Below, one piece after another: positions 1 to 7,275 of a stretch of DNA of 33,716 nt. The position numbers and the translations under genes are program-made. The notes beneath the pieces are model-generated. The model ran no database searches, was not told the DNA's origin, and was given only the letters and a program-made list of their open reading frames with translations. Position 1 is the stretch's first letter. Each line of letters opens with the position of its first letter. Source of the stretch: a virus; the IMG/VR virus record IMGVR_UViG_3300043446_000712, positions 1 to 33,716 of that record. One strand, written 5' to 3'.

Positions 1-291
1 CCACTTTTCTACTAATTGTTCCAGTAATGACCATTCAATTACTGCTAATCTTGTCTTACTATTTGCTTCTCCAATAATTAATTTTAATACTGGATGATAT
101 GCTCTGCTTACTTTAAATGTGTCTGTGCATACTTTAGCCCACATTTCTTTTGAAACTGTTACCGATTTGCCAGTTTCTTTATAATCAACAACAAATCCAT
201 TCCATAAAGCATCACCTTTTTGATAGTCTCCACGACCACTATTTTTTTGCTGCTTTGCTTTATCACGTTTTGCTTCTGATCTTTCTGACAT
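1..291 (-). CDS. Holliday-junction-resolvase-like PD-(D/E)XK nuclease (partial, 3' end beyond window)
   Basis: An open frame starts with ATG at 291 and runs off the low-coordinate edge; 97 residues are visible with no stop. Residues 18-40 read GRGDYQKGDALW then VDYKET. D27 followed by D36-Y-K38 has the spacing of the D...(D/E)xK metal site of Hjc-type resolvases and related nucleases. The later PVLKLIIGE (residues 68-75) and LAVIEW (82-87) strands fit the core beta-sheet of that fold. The start overlaps the stop of the upstream zinc-ribbon gene as TAATG, and AGGA lies 8 bases upstream, so the two are translationally coupled. Its position right after recA suggests it cuts recombination or replication branch points. 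The family is recognised by pattern only; another PD-(D/E)XK nuclease is possible. Confidence 0.6.
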   Translation of the reverse strand, partial: MSERSEAKRDKAKQQKNSGRGDYQKGDALWNGFVVDYKETGKSVTVSKEMWAKVCTDTFKVSRAYHPVLKLIIGEANSKTRLAVIEWSLLEQLVEKW

Positions 292-473
292 TAATTTATC
301 CTATATGAATTTTTATGACCGTCTGGGCACGACCAAGTCATTTCTGTAGAAGAACTATTCCAGTAATAGAAGCTAGAATTTTTATCACATTTTGAACATG
401 GTCTTGGTTCTTCTATTTTTTCAAGACCAGAAGGCGTAGGTTTGTCACCTATAAATTCATTAAGATTTGGCAC
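291..473 (-). CDS. Small zinc-ribbon protein, unknown function
   Basis: This 60-residue protein starts with GTG at 473, which overlaps the recA stop by 14 bases; AAGGA lies about 6 bases upstream. It has a CSKC pair near residue 26 and a CPDGH motif near residue 49, the likely ligands of one zinc ribbon (C-x2-C...C-x3-H). No catalytic motif is visible. It sits between recA and a resolvase-like nuclease and overlaps both, so it is probably co-translated with them. It might act as a nucleic-acid or protein-contact module in recombination, but this is inference from position only. Confidence 0.65.
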   Translation of the reverse strand: MPNLNEFIGDKPTPSGLEKIEEPRPCSKCDKNSSFYYWNSSSTEMTWSCPDGHKNSYRIN

Positions 474-1464
474 TGATATCCTTAGATAATTTATCTACTA
501 CTTTTGGATTATCACGAAGGTATTGCACGGCTTTTGCTCTTCCTTGTAGCCGCTCCCCTTCCACGGTATACCAAGCGCCACCTTTTTCCACGACTCCGCA
601 CATTTCGGCAACATCAAGAACTTCTCCAACTCTATCAATACCAACGCTATCTCCTTGATAATAAAAATCATATTGTCCAGATAAATTAGGTGGGCCTAAT
701 TTATTATAATCTACAATCCAGTTTACTGGTCTTCCTACTTTTTGTTCAAGTACTTTGTCGCCAACCTTGATGCCAGCCTTGATCGCATTCGCTTCAGCTT
801 CCGAGCTCCATAGTTTAATAACAGTAGATGAGAAGAATTTAACCGCCATTCCACCCGTCGGAATATGCGAAGCATGCATAGAGCCAAACTGATTACGCTG
901 TTGTGATATAAGTACAAGAAGCGTATTTTTATTCGCATAGTTAAGCATTTTAACTGCATGTGTCATGTCCTTTGCTTCAGCACCAATTTGCTTGGTATCT
1001 TCTAATTTCTTTAACTCAGAACTATCTTTCTCAAAATAAATTGCAGGAAGTAGGGCTGAAATAGAATCTACTACGATTATATCAACTTCTGCTTCCATTA
1101 ATTGTGTTGCAACATCTACCATGTCATTAATTGTTTTTGCTGGTGAGTAGATTAGTTTTGAAGAATCTACTCCAAGCTTTTCTGCCCAACCTTTATCGTA
1201 TGATGCTTCCGCATCAATCCACGCACAGGTCTTTCCGTTTTTTTGAGCCTCTGCAATCATTTGTAGACAGAAAGAAGATTTACCAGCAGATTTATTACCC
1301 CAAACCAATACCTGTCTACCGAAACCGAGTCCACCTTTAAGAGCTAGGTTTAGGCCAATGCTAGGCGTTGGCTGTCTTTCTACTTGAACATCTACTGCTG
1401 ATTGTACTCTTGATCTAGTTTTTGGATCTAATTTAGCTAATATATCATCTATTACAATTGTCAT
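460..1464 (-). CDS. recA: RecA-like recombinase
   Basis: This 334-residue protein matches the RecA/RAD51 ATPase core. Walker A is GNKSAGKS (residues 56-63), differing from the bacterial GPESSGKT. WIDAEASYD (82-90) carries E86, the equivalent of the catalytic Glu96 of E. coli RecA. The Walker B strand VDIIVVDS ends at D133. ISQQR (187-191) followed by IPTGGMAVKFFSS (201-213) corresponds to the DNA-binding L2 region. The C-terminal domain is short. The product should form filaments on ssDNA and catalyse strand exchange in phage recombination or recombination-dependent replication. An extended -10 promoter lies just upstream, so recA appears to have its own transcription start. The downstream zinc-ribbon and resolvase-like genes overlap and probably share its message. 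Confidence 0.95.
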   Translation of the reverse strand: MTIVIDDILAKLDPKTRSRVQSAVDVQVERQPTPSIGLNLALKGGLGFGRQVLVWGNKSAGKSSFCLQMIAEAQKNGKTCAWIDAEASYDKGWAEKLGVDSSKLIYSPAKTINDMVDVATQLMEAEVDIIVVDSISALLPAIYFEKDSSELKKLEDTKQIGAEAKDMTHAVKMLNYANKNTLLVLISQQRNQFGSMHASHIPTGGMAVKFFSSTVIKLWSSEAEANAIKAGIKVGDKVLEQKVGRPVNWIVDYNKLGPPNLSGQYDFYYQGDSVGIDRVGEVLDVAEMCGVVEKGGAWYTVEGERLQGRAKAVQYLRDNPKVVDKLSKDISAKS

Positions 1465-1484
1465 TTATACTCTTTCTTTCTACT

Positions 1485-1514
1485 ATTATAGCATTTAGAA
1501 CAGGTTCCCGTGAA
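1485..1514 (-). promoter_or_regulatory. Extended -10 promoter for recA
   Basis: On the minus strand TGcTATAAT lies at 1493-1485, in the 30-base gap before recA. A weak -35 (TTCACG, 1514-1509) is 18 bases upstream, inside the end of the mazG-like gene. The start would fall near 1478, giving a leader of about 14 bases with a purine-rich ribosome site (AAAGAAAGAG). It belongs to the TGnTATAAT family seen at four other gaps. Confidence 0.6.
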
Positions 1515-1842
1515 GCTTTGGGCGCTGTTTATTTTTTTCCATTTTATTATGCAATATTTCGTCAAGGCTATGCAAAACCTGTTCTTCATTTCTCATCGCA
1601 GCGTATACATCAAGAATTCTAATAATAATATCTGCTATTTCTTCTACAACTTTTTCAGAACCTTGGCTTTTTCGAATAGCCTCTAAAACTTCTGTAACTT
1701 CTGAATGTACTAAAGCTAATTTATTTCCTATTTTGTCATGGTTATATTCGCCATCCCAAAATCCTTTTTCTCTAGCAGTTTCATGGAGTATGGCAGCTAA
1801 TGCATCAAGACCATACTCAGTAATTATTTCATTACTGTTCAT
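1495..1842 (-). CDS. MazG-like nucleotide pyrophosphohydrolase
   Basis: This 115-residue protein fits the all-alpha NTP pyrophosphohydrolase (MazG/dUTPase-2) superfamily. Residues 41-54 (KLALVHSEVTEVLE) hold the ExxE pair E48/E51, and EEIAD (67-71) supplies E68 and D71 of the ExxD half. Together they make the Mg-binding site that hydrolyses NTPs to NMP and pyrophosphate. Phages use such enzymes to clean nucleotide pools or lower host (p)ppGpp; the substrate here cannot be told. ATG at 1842 overlaps the upstream gene by 11 bases and GAGGAATAAAG precedes it. The recA promoter sits against its stop codon. Confidence 0.85.
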   Translation of the reverse strand: MNSNEIITEYGLDALAAILHETAREKGFWDGEYNHDKIGNKLALVHSEVTEVLEAIRKSQGSEKVVEEIADIIIRILDVYAAMRNEEQVLHSLDEILHNKMEKNKQRPKLHGNLF

Positions 1843-2023
1843 CTTTATTCCTCAAACTAAATTTAAACGTCAACTCTTGATCGTCATATTCTACAACTAA
1901 TTCTTTATCTTCATTAGCCGCATTTACAAATCTGGTAGTTGGGACTGATAATGTCCCATGCTCTTCAAGCAATGCTACCAATATCTTATTTAGGCTCATA
2001 GACTGAATTATGTCTTCTGTCAT
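1832..2023 (-). CDS. Small conserved-type phage protein, unknown function
   Basis: This 63-residue protein has an N-terminal helix (SLNKILVALLEEHG) followed by strands (TTRFVNAA, ELVVEYDDQELTFKFSL). I do not recognise a named domain. Its ATG at 2023 overlaps the dnaE stop as ATGA and its end overlaps the mazG-like gene, so it is translationally coupled between polymerase and pyrophosphohydrolase. The alternating hydrophobic pattern of the C-terminal half supports a real folded beta-hairpin rather than a chance frame. A role with the polymerase is possible but not shown. Confidence 0.7.
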   Translation of the reverse strand: MTEDIIQSMSLNKILVALLEEHGTLSVPTTRFVNAANEDKELVVEYDDQELTFKFSLRNKDEQ

Positions 2024-5000
2024 TTGATTTCCTTAATCATCAATGTGCCGTCATCTAATTTAGATAGCACTGGTTTACATTTCATTCCGTCACGCATTTT
2101 TGCCAATGTTATTTTATACATGGCTGGAAAAGCGATGGCTCTGGTAAGCTTTTTATCCTTATCAGACATAACGATATGAGACATAGTCTTACCACTTTTT
2201 GTTTGATACGGGCTAAAGTTTACCACAATCTTTTCATCTTCTTCAAGATCATATTCTTTTCTATATAAATAGTCTACAAATATATCTGATGAATTGGGGC
2301 CAATGTCTGATACTTCTACATATCTTGCAATACGATTATCTCCGACTAGAATAAAATACATCTTACCAGATTCAATTTGAGTTTGTTCATGATGGAATAG
2401 GCCTATACTTCCAGTCTCATCTACTAATTCAACTCGTGCCCAGCCTTTGCCACGCTTAATACTTTTAACCATACCAAACATAACAAACGATCCAAGTGGA
2501 TCAAATTCATCTATTGTTAAGGCTTGTGCTTTGATTCTAGGTGGAATATTCTTTAAATCGAATGCTGGTATGCCTAGATATTCGTAGTAGTTTTCTTTTT
2601 CTTGACCGCTCCTAGGATTATCCTCAAAGGCAGCACCGCCAATAGCATTAAGAGAGCTAATAGCCCTGCTATTAATGCCACTTCCTTTCTTTGAGGCTTT
2701 TTCAATAAATTCTTTATAATTTGCATATGGTCTTCCTTCTATTATTTTATTTGCTATGCTGTCTGATATAAATTTAATTTCAGCCAGCCCAAACCTTAAT
2801 GAATCTTTCTGCAAAGAAAAGTATACATCTGATTCATTTATGTGTGGCAATTGAACTCTTAATCCAAGTCGTTTTGCTTCAATGAGATATTCGGTTCTTG
2901 TATCTTTGTCTCCTTCATTTTTGAGCGCCGCAAAAATGAATTCAAGAGGATAATAATGCTTAAGCCAAGCGGTATAATAAGAAAGCATAGAGTAAGCAAC
3001 AGCGTGAGACCTATTGAACGAATATCCAGCATGCGCTTCGAAGTCGTGCCAGAGTTTTTCTGCTTGTTTTTTAGAAATGTGCTTTGAAGCACCTTCAATA
3101 AATTTATCCTTAAACTGGTCGAATTCTTTTGCATCTTTCTTCTTTCCAATAATTTTACGAACTTTGTCTGCCTCAGACCAAGTCATTCCACCTAAATATA
3201 CGCAAGCCTGCATAACCTGTTCCTGATAAACAATTACTCCATATGTATTCTTTGTGAATGGCTGCATAATTGTATGAACATATTCAACTGCTTCTTTGCC
3301 CTGTTTTCTATTTATATATGAAGCTCCAACTGTATTCATAGCACCTGGTCTAACTAGAGCATTTGAAACAACCAAGTCTTCAAATTCTGTAGCACCCATC
3401 TTAATCAATAAATTTGTATATGGCGTTGCTTCTGCTTGAAATATTCCTTTTGTATATCCTTCGCTTAGCATCTTGTAAACTTCTGAATCATCAAATTTCA
3501 TCTTAGACAAATCTATATGTCTACCAGTTCTTTTCCTAATTGAATTTAATGTATCTGCAATTACGGACAAACATTTTAATCCAAGAGCATCAAGCTTAAT
3601 CAATCCAATATCTGCAACAGTATCCATGTCATATGCAATAACTGGGATACGTCCAGAGGCCTTATCTTCTCTATCTTCTCTTGTTTCAACTGGTCCATAG
3701 TTACGGATATCATCTTTGGCAACGATAACTCCTGCAGCATGGATTCCTGTGCTTCGTATCTTGCCACGCAATCTTTCTGCAAGCCATGTTACTTCAGGAT
3801 ATCTCATTCTAAATTCTTTTGTATTTGGAGAGGTAGCATAATCATCAAATGTATCTACAGATTTAAGAGCATGATTAACTTCAGCAAGCGGAACCATAAA
3901 TGCACGAGCAGCATCACGTACTACACCCTTATCTTTAAAATAAGTAAATGTAGAAATAGAAGCAACATATTTAAACTTTTTCTTCAAATAATCTTTAACT
4001 TCTTTACGACGACGATCTTCAAAATCTGTATCAATATCTGGAAAGTCATTACGCTCTGGATTAATGAAACGGAAGAATAGTAAATCATATTCAATTGGAT
4101 CTACGTCTGTAATACCTATTGAATAACATACTAAAGAACCCGCTGCCGAACCACGGCCAGGACCCACCATAATCTCCTGCCCCTTAGCCCAATTAATCAT
4201 ATCTGCCACAATTAAAAAGTATGAGGCAAATTTCTTATCCTTAATAACTGCCAATTCTTCCTCTAGGCGAGCCCTATAGACCTCATCTGAGGCCTTTCCT
4301 AGCCTTTCTAAGCCCTTTTCAGCCATGTCCCGTAGCTTTTCATCAGCATTGGTCTTTGGGACTGGCAGAAGGTCAAGATTTCGATATAGGTCATATTCGC
4401 CTACCTTATCTGCAATTTCTAGGGTATTATCAAATATATCAGTTCTATTTATACTAACCTTCTTAAAATCCGCCTCAATTTCTTCACGAGTCTGCATGAA
4501 TAGGTTCATACCTTTAAATGACATACGGCGATCAGGATACAAATAATCAAATCTATCTGCCATGTCCTTCATTTGTCTGGACATATCGAAGTCTGCATCC
4601 TTATTCATTTTAGGATTTGTTGAAATAATAAGAAGGGCTTCTTCTAATAGTCTATCTTCTTCTTTGGCATAATGAATATCTCCTGTTGCTACCGCTTTAA
4701 TTTTTAATTCATCTGCTAGGCTTAGTAGTGCTTCATTTATTTCTTTTGGGTTGTGGGACTGAACCTCAATATAAAAGTCTTCACCAAAAGTCTGTTTAAA
4801 ATCTTTGAGTATAAGTTTTGCTTCTGAGAATTCCTGGCGTTCAATAGCTTTGCTAATAAGTCCATTAAGACATCCAGAAAGCACGATGATACCTTCCGCA
4901 TATTCTTTTAATACCTCTCTATCAATACGTGGCTTAGAATAAAATCCCTCTGTCCATGCAATCTCTTGCAATTTATGAATATTTTCTAAACCTTTTTTAT

Positions 5001-5289
5001 TTTTTGCAAGCAAAATAATATGATTATATGCCTGTATGCTTTTATCTTTAAATGATGATCTATCAAATCTATCTGTTGGAGATATGTATGCCTCTACTCC
5101 AAGTATTGGTTTTACACCATATTCTTCGCAAGCAATTTGCAAATCACGATGTGATGAAAGTGTGCCATGATCTGTAATGGCAATAGAAGGCATGCCAAGT
5201 ATCTTGGCTTGCTTTACTAACTCATCTGGTGAATTAAGTCCATCCATTGTTGAGTAATGGCTGTGGACATGCAAATGTATGAAACTCAT
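2020..5289 (-). CDS. dnaE: DNA polymerase III alpha subunit with PHP domain
   Basis: This 1089-residue replicative polymerase is of the DnaE type. The N-terminal PHP domain keeps a full metal set: H7, H9, D16, H41, E66, H90, C140, D204 and H206. The palm follows with GPGRGSAAGS (376-385) and PDIDTDFED (417-425), whose D418/D420 or D420/D422 match the two catalytic Asp residues. D567 in LIKLDALGL is the third. STGIHAAGVIV (513-523) is the conserved finger-region segment. A C-terminal OB-fold is visible (GSFVMFGMVK to about residue 1000). The product should synthesise phage DNA, and the intact PHP site suggests built-in proofreading. It follows the ssDNA-binding protein gene after a very stable hairpin; AAAGGCGG precedes its ATG. 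It runs ATGA into the next gene. Confidence 0.96.
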   Translation of the reverse strand: MSFIHLHVHSHYSTMDGLNSPDELVKQAKILGMPSIAITDHGTLSSHRDLQIACEEYGVKPILGVEAYISPTDRFDRSSFKDKSIQAYNHIILLAKNKKGLENIHKLQEIAWTEGFYSKPRIDREVLKEYAEGIIVLSGCLNGLISKAIERQEFSEAKLILKDFKQTFGEDFYIEVQSHNPKEINEALLSLADELKIKAVATGDIHYAKEEDRLLEEALLIISTNPKMNKDADFDMSRQMKDMADRFDYLYPDRRMSFKGMNLFMQTREEIEADFKKVSINRTDIFDNTLEIADKVGEYDLYRNLDLLPVPKTNADEKLRDMAEKGLERLGKASDEVYRARLEEELAVIKDKKFASYFLIVADMINWAKGQEIMVGPGRGSAAGSLVCYSIGITDVDPIEYDLLFFRFINPERNDFPDIDTDFEDRRRKEVKDYLKKKFKYVASISTFTYFKDKGVVRDAARAFMVPLAEVNHALKSVDTFDDYATSPNTKEFRMRYPEVTWLAERLRGKIRSTGIHAAGVIVAKDDIRNYGPVETREDREDKASGRIPVIAYDMDTVADIGLIKLDALGLKCLSVIADTLNSIRKRTGRHIDLSKMKFDDSEVYKMLSEGYTKGIFQAEATPYTNLLIKMGATEFEDLVVSNALVRPGAMNTVGASYINRKQGKEAVEYVHTIMQPFTKNTYGVIVYQEQVMQACVYLGGMTWSEADKVRKIIGKKKDAKEFDQFKDKFIEGASKHISKKQAEKLWHDFEAHAGYSFNRSHAVAYSMLSYYTAWLKHYYPLEFIFAALKNEGDKDTRTEYLIEAKRLGLRVQLPHINESDVYFSLQKDSLRFGLAEIKFISDSIANKIIEGRPYANYKEFIEKASKKGSGINSRAISSLNAIGGAAFEDNPRSGQEKENYYEYLGIPAFDLKNIPPRIKAQALTIDEFDPLGSFVMFGMVKSIKRGKGWARVELVDETGSIGLFHHEQTQIESGKMYFILVGDNRIARYVEVSDIGPNSSDIFVDYLYRKEYDLEEDEKIVVNFSPYQTKSGKTMSHIVMSDKDKKLTRAIAFPAMYKITLAKMRDGMKCKPVLSKLDDGTLMIKEIK

Positions 5290-5302
5290 AACCGCCTTTG
5301 AA

Positions 5303-5324
5303 ATGGGGGCCCGAAGGCCCCCAT
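5303..5324 (-). promoter_or_regulatory. Very stable UUCG-capped mRNA hairpin between ssb and dnaE
   Basis: The minus strand reads ATGGGGGCC-TTCG-GGCCCCCAT: a nine-pair stem closed by the C(UUCG)G tetraloop. It begins 5 bases after the ssb stop and ends 13 bases before the dnaE ATG. Only TTT follows the stem, so it is a poor intrinsic terminator. It more likely shields the 3' end of the ssb message or partly attenuates read-through into dnaE. Confidence 0.75.
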
Positions 5325-5328
5325 CATA

Positions 5329-5997
5329 TTACCAATCTAAGCTGCTACTAGTTGCAGACTCAGTTTCGTCGGAGCCGCCTTCTCCGTTAAAGAAGGACTC
5401 TTGATCTGCGTATGGCAAGTCACGCACAGCAGTCTCTTCTAATTTATACAATTCAAGAGCGGTAGCATCAAATGGTGTTTCATCTTTTGCTAGTGGAATG
5501 ATTGTATAACTTGTTTCAGTCTTTAGACCAGTTCTCTTGATACGCCACATAAGATTTGTGATTGAACCCATTTCTCCTGCGTATTCAATTAGAGTAGGTG
5601 TAACAGTTTTTCCGCTACTACCCTGTGAGAGGATTGCTACATATGGCTCCTCTTTGCCATCATCAACAAGAACATTAATGTAGAGTCGTGAACGACCTTT
5701 CCATCCCGCCTTGTAATCCTTGCGATGTTGTTCGCAACCATAGCACTTGCCCTGGTCATCAGTTGTGCAAAGCGCCTTGCGACGATAATCTTTAGGATTT
5801 GTGTGCTCTACTGCAATAAAACCCAGTCCAAGCTTTTCGTTATAATTTGGTGAATCTGGATCCAACTCCTGAAGAAAACGAATCTTTACGCTTTCTCCAT
5901 CTTCAAGCTTTACCCATTTTGCTTTTGTGCCGTCGCCAGATGATTGTGGCTTATCTAGCGCCTTGTTGAGGTCTTTTAGACCCTTTACGATACCCAT
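5329..5997 (-). CDS. gp32-like single-stranded DNA-binding protein
   Basis: This 222-residue protein has a basic N-terminal stretch, then an OB-type core (VKIRFLQEL, SRLYINVLVDD, YVAILSQ). A likely zinc site is formed by H65, C77, C85 and C88. T4 gp32 uses H64, C77, C87 and C90, so both order and positions match closely. The tail (from about residue 200) is acidic and Ser-rich and ends in LDW, like the protein-docking tails of SSB proteins. It should coat ssDNA at the fork and recruit replication or recombination partners. It has its own extended -10 promoter and an AAGGAG site 7 bases before ATG, and is followed by a UUCG hairpin, all fitting high expression. Base composition is richer in G+C than neighbouring genes. 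Confidence 0.8.
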   Translation of the reverse strand: MGIVKGLKDLNKALDKPQSSGDGTKAKWVKLEDGESVKIRFLQELDPDSPNYNEKLGLGFIAVEHTNPKDYRRKALCTTDDQGKCYGCEQHRKDYKAGWKGRSRLYINVLVDDGKEEPYVAILSQGSSGKTVTPTLIEYAGEMGSITNLMWRIKRTGLKTETSYTIIPLAKDETPFDATALELYKLEETAVRDLPYADQESFFNGEGGSDETESATSSSLDW

Positions 5998-6043
5998 ATA
6001 GTTTCTCCTTTATAGTTGACGGTATAGATCCGTCTGTTATTTC

Positions 6044-6080
6044 ATTATATCATGGGTTCCAAGATCGATATTCGATATCG
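6044..6080 (-). promoter_or_regulatory. Extended -10 promoter for the ssDNA-binding protein gene, with a dyad at its -35 region
   Basis: TGaTATAAT lies on the minus strand at 6052-6044. The hexamer at the -35 distance (AATATC, 6072-6067) is poor, but it lies within an inverted repeat, CGATAT-TCG-ATATCG, at 6066-6080 inside the 3' end of the primase gene. The leader also carries a small GACGG/CCGTC hairpin (6018-6034) before AAGGAG. The dyad could be an operator; that is inference. Confidence 0.6.
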
Positions 6081-7048
6081 GAAACTGCATTCTTAATGCA
6101 GGCAATAATTTCTTTTTCTGTCATATCGCCAGCATCTTTTGCATCATGTGGGTATATCTTACCATATTCATAGGAGGCCCACAAGATGTCTTTATTTTTT
6201 AATCTATTGGCTATGCTAAGCCCTAACTCTCTGCCAGCCAAATCTGAATCTGTCATTATTGTTATACGATTAAAATATCTATTCAACAAAGCTAAATTTT
6301 CTTTTGATAAATGTCCACCTAAAGTTGCAACAACATTAGGAAAACCAGCCTGATGTATTCTTATAGCATCAAAACTTGATTCTACAATTATTACATGTTC
6401 ACCAATTCTTTTAGCTCTATGAATATTAAACATGGTTTTATTCTTTGGTAGATTTGTACTATTCTTAAAACGTTTTTCTTTTATTGCTCTACCTACAAGA
6501 CCAACAGGCATTCCATCTGGGCTATGAACTGGCACAATAACCATATCCATTTTAGAGGAATATCCTAATTTAAAATGCTTCATAGACTCTTCGTTTATTC
6601 CACGAGATTTAAAATATTCTTTAGCCGCTTCTGATGAACCTAGTTCATTGTATAAGTTATCTAGAGTTTCTTGAGAAAATTCCTCAAAGTCTGGCCTCTC
6701 TTCAAATAACGAATTAAGTGTTTCTTCAAATACATCATCTGCCTCCGATTTCTTTGACATAATAAATCTTAATACTTCAAACTCATTCTTACCCAATACT
6801 CGCTTAACAAGATCTTTTAACCCGCCAGATTCACCACATGATGGATTAAAACAAAGCCAAGCACCAGTTCTTTCGCTAATATAAAAACATGGAGTATTTA
6901 CGTTATTATGAAAAGGACAATACAAGACAAGATTATCATTCGATTCGCCAATTATATTAAGGCCTAAACCTTTTACTATTGCTTTAACGTGGCTTGGCGT
7001 ATAGAACGAGGTATCAGCTTGCCCTGCGTAATCCCCTCTGACTCCCAT
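6050..7048 (-). CDS. DnaG-type DNA primase
   Basis: From ATG at 7048 the protein has 332 residues. A CHC2-type zinc module uses C44, H47, C66 and C71 (CPFH...CFNPSC). A linker follows, then a TOPRIM domain: IVESSFDAIRI carries E223 and MTDSDLAGRE carries D267 and D269, the metal-binding acids for primer synthesis. It should lay RNA primers for the phage replisome with the DnaB-like helicase encoded two genes upstream. The frame is open to an ATG at 7099, but 7048 is preferred because GGAAAGAAG precedes it and the overlap with the upstream gene is smaller (73 versus 124 bases). It is shorter than bacterial DnaG and lacks an obvious C-terminal helicase-binding domain. Confidence 0.92.
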   Translation of the reverse strand: MGVRGDYAGQADTSFYTPSHVKAIVKGLGLNIIGESNDNLVLYCPFHNNVNTPCFYISERTGAWLCFNPSCGESGGLKDLVKRVLGKNEFEVLRFIMSKKSEADDVFEETLNSLFEERPDFEEFSQETLDNLYNELGSSEAAKEYFKSRGINEESMKHFKLGYSSKMDMVIVPVHSPDGMPVGLVGRAIKEKRFKNSTNLPKNKTMFNIHRAKRIGEHVIIVESSFDAIRIHQAGFPNVVATLGGHLSKENLALLNRYFNRITIMTDSDLAGRELGLSIANRLKNKDILWASYEYGKIYPHDAKDAGDMTEKEIIACIKNAVSDIEYRSWNP

Positions 7049-7275
7049 GCTTTCTTCTTTCCAACATAAACTCCATGGATTGTCATTATGAACTTCCATG
7101 TCTCGCCTGTGAATTCTACCGAAAATGCTGTGTCTATGTCAAGCAACCTAGCATATCCTTTGCTTCTCATATCATGAGTAAGCATATTTTCATATTGATT
7201 TTTAATTCTGATCATATCAGAATCATCTGCAAATTCTACACGAATTTGAAATCTTTTAATTTTCCGATGCGTCAT
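6976..7275 (-). CDS. Hypothetical protein between helicase and primase
   Basis: This 99-residue basic protein starts with ATG at 7275, overlapping the helicase end by 20 bases; its own end overlaps the primase start region by 73 bases. Strand-rich segments (RFQIRVEFADD, TAFSVEFTG, WKFIMTIHGVYV) suggest a small beta-sheet protein. I recognise no named family. Position between helicase and primase in one overlapping run suggests a replication accessory role, but nothing in the sequence shows it. Confidence 0.65.
   Translation of the reverse strand: MTHRKIKRFQIRVEFADDSDMIRIKNQYENMLTHDMRSKGYARLLDIDTAFSVEFTGETWKFIMTIHGVYVGKKKAWESEGITQGKLIPRSIRQATLKQ

Noticed and set aside
3739-4080. 113-residue plus-strand open frame inside dnaE
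   Set aside because: Antisense shadow of the catalytic polymerase region, with an Ile/Phe/Lys/Cys-rich composition unlike a folded protein.
5303-5324. UUCG hairpin as an ordinary intrinsic terminator
   Set aside because: Only three T bases follow the stem, and dnaE follows without a new promoter, so most transcription must pass.
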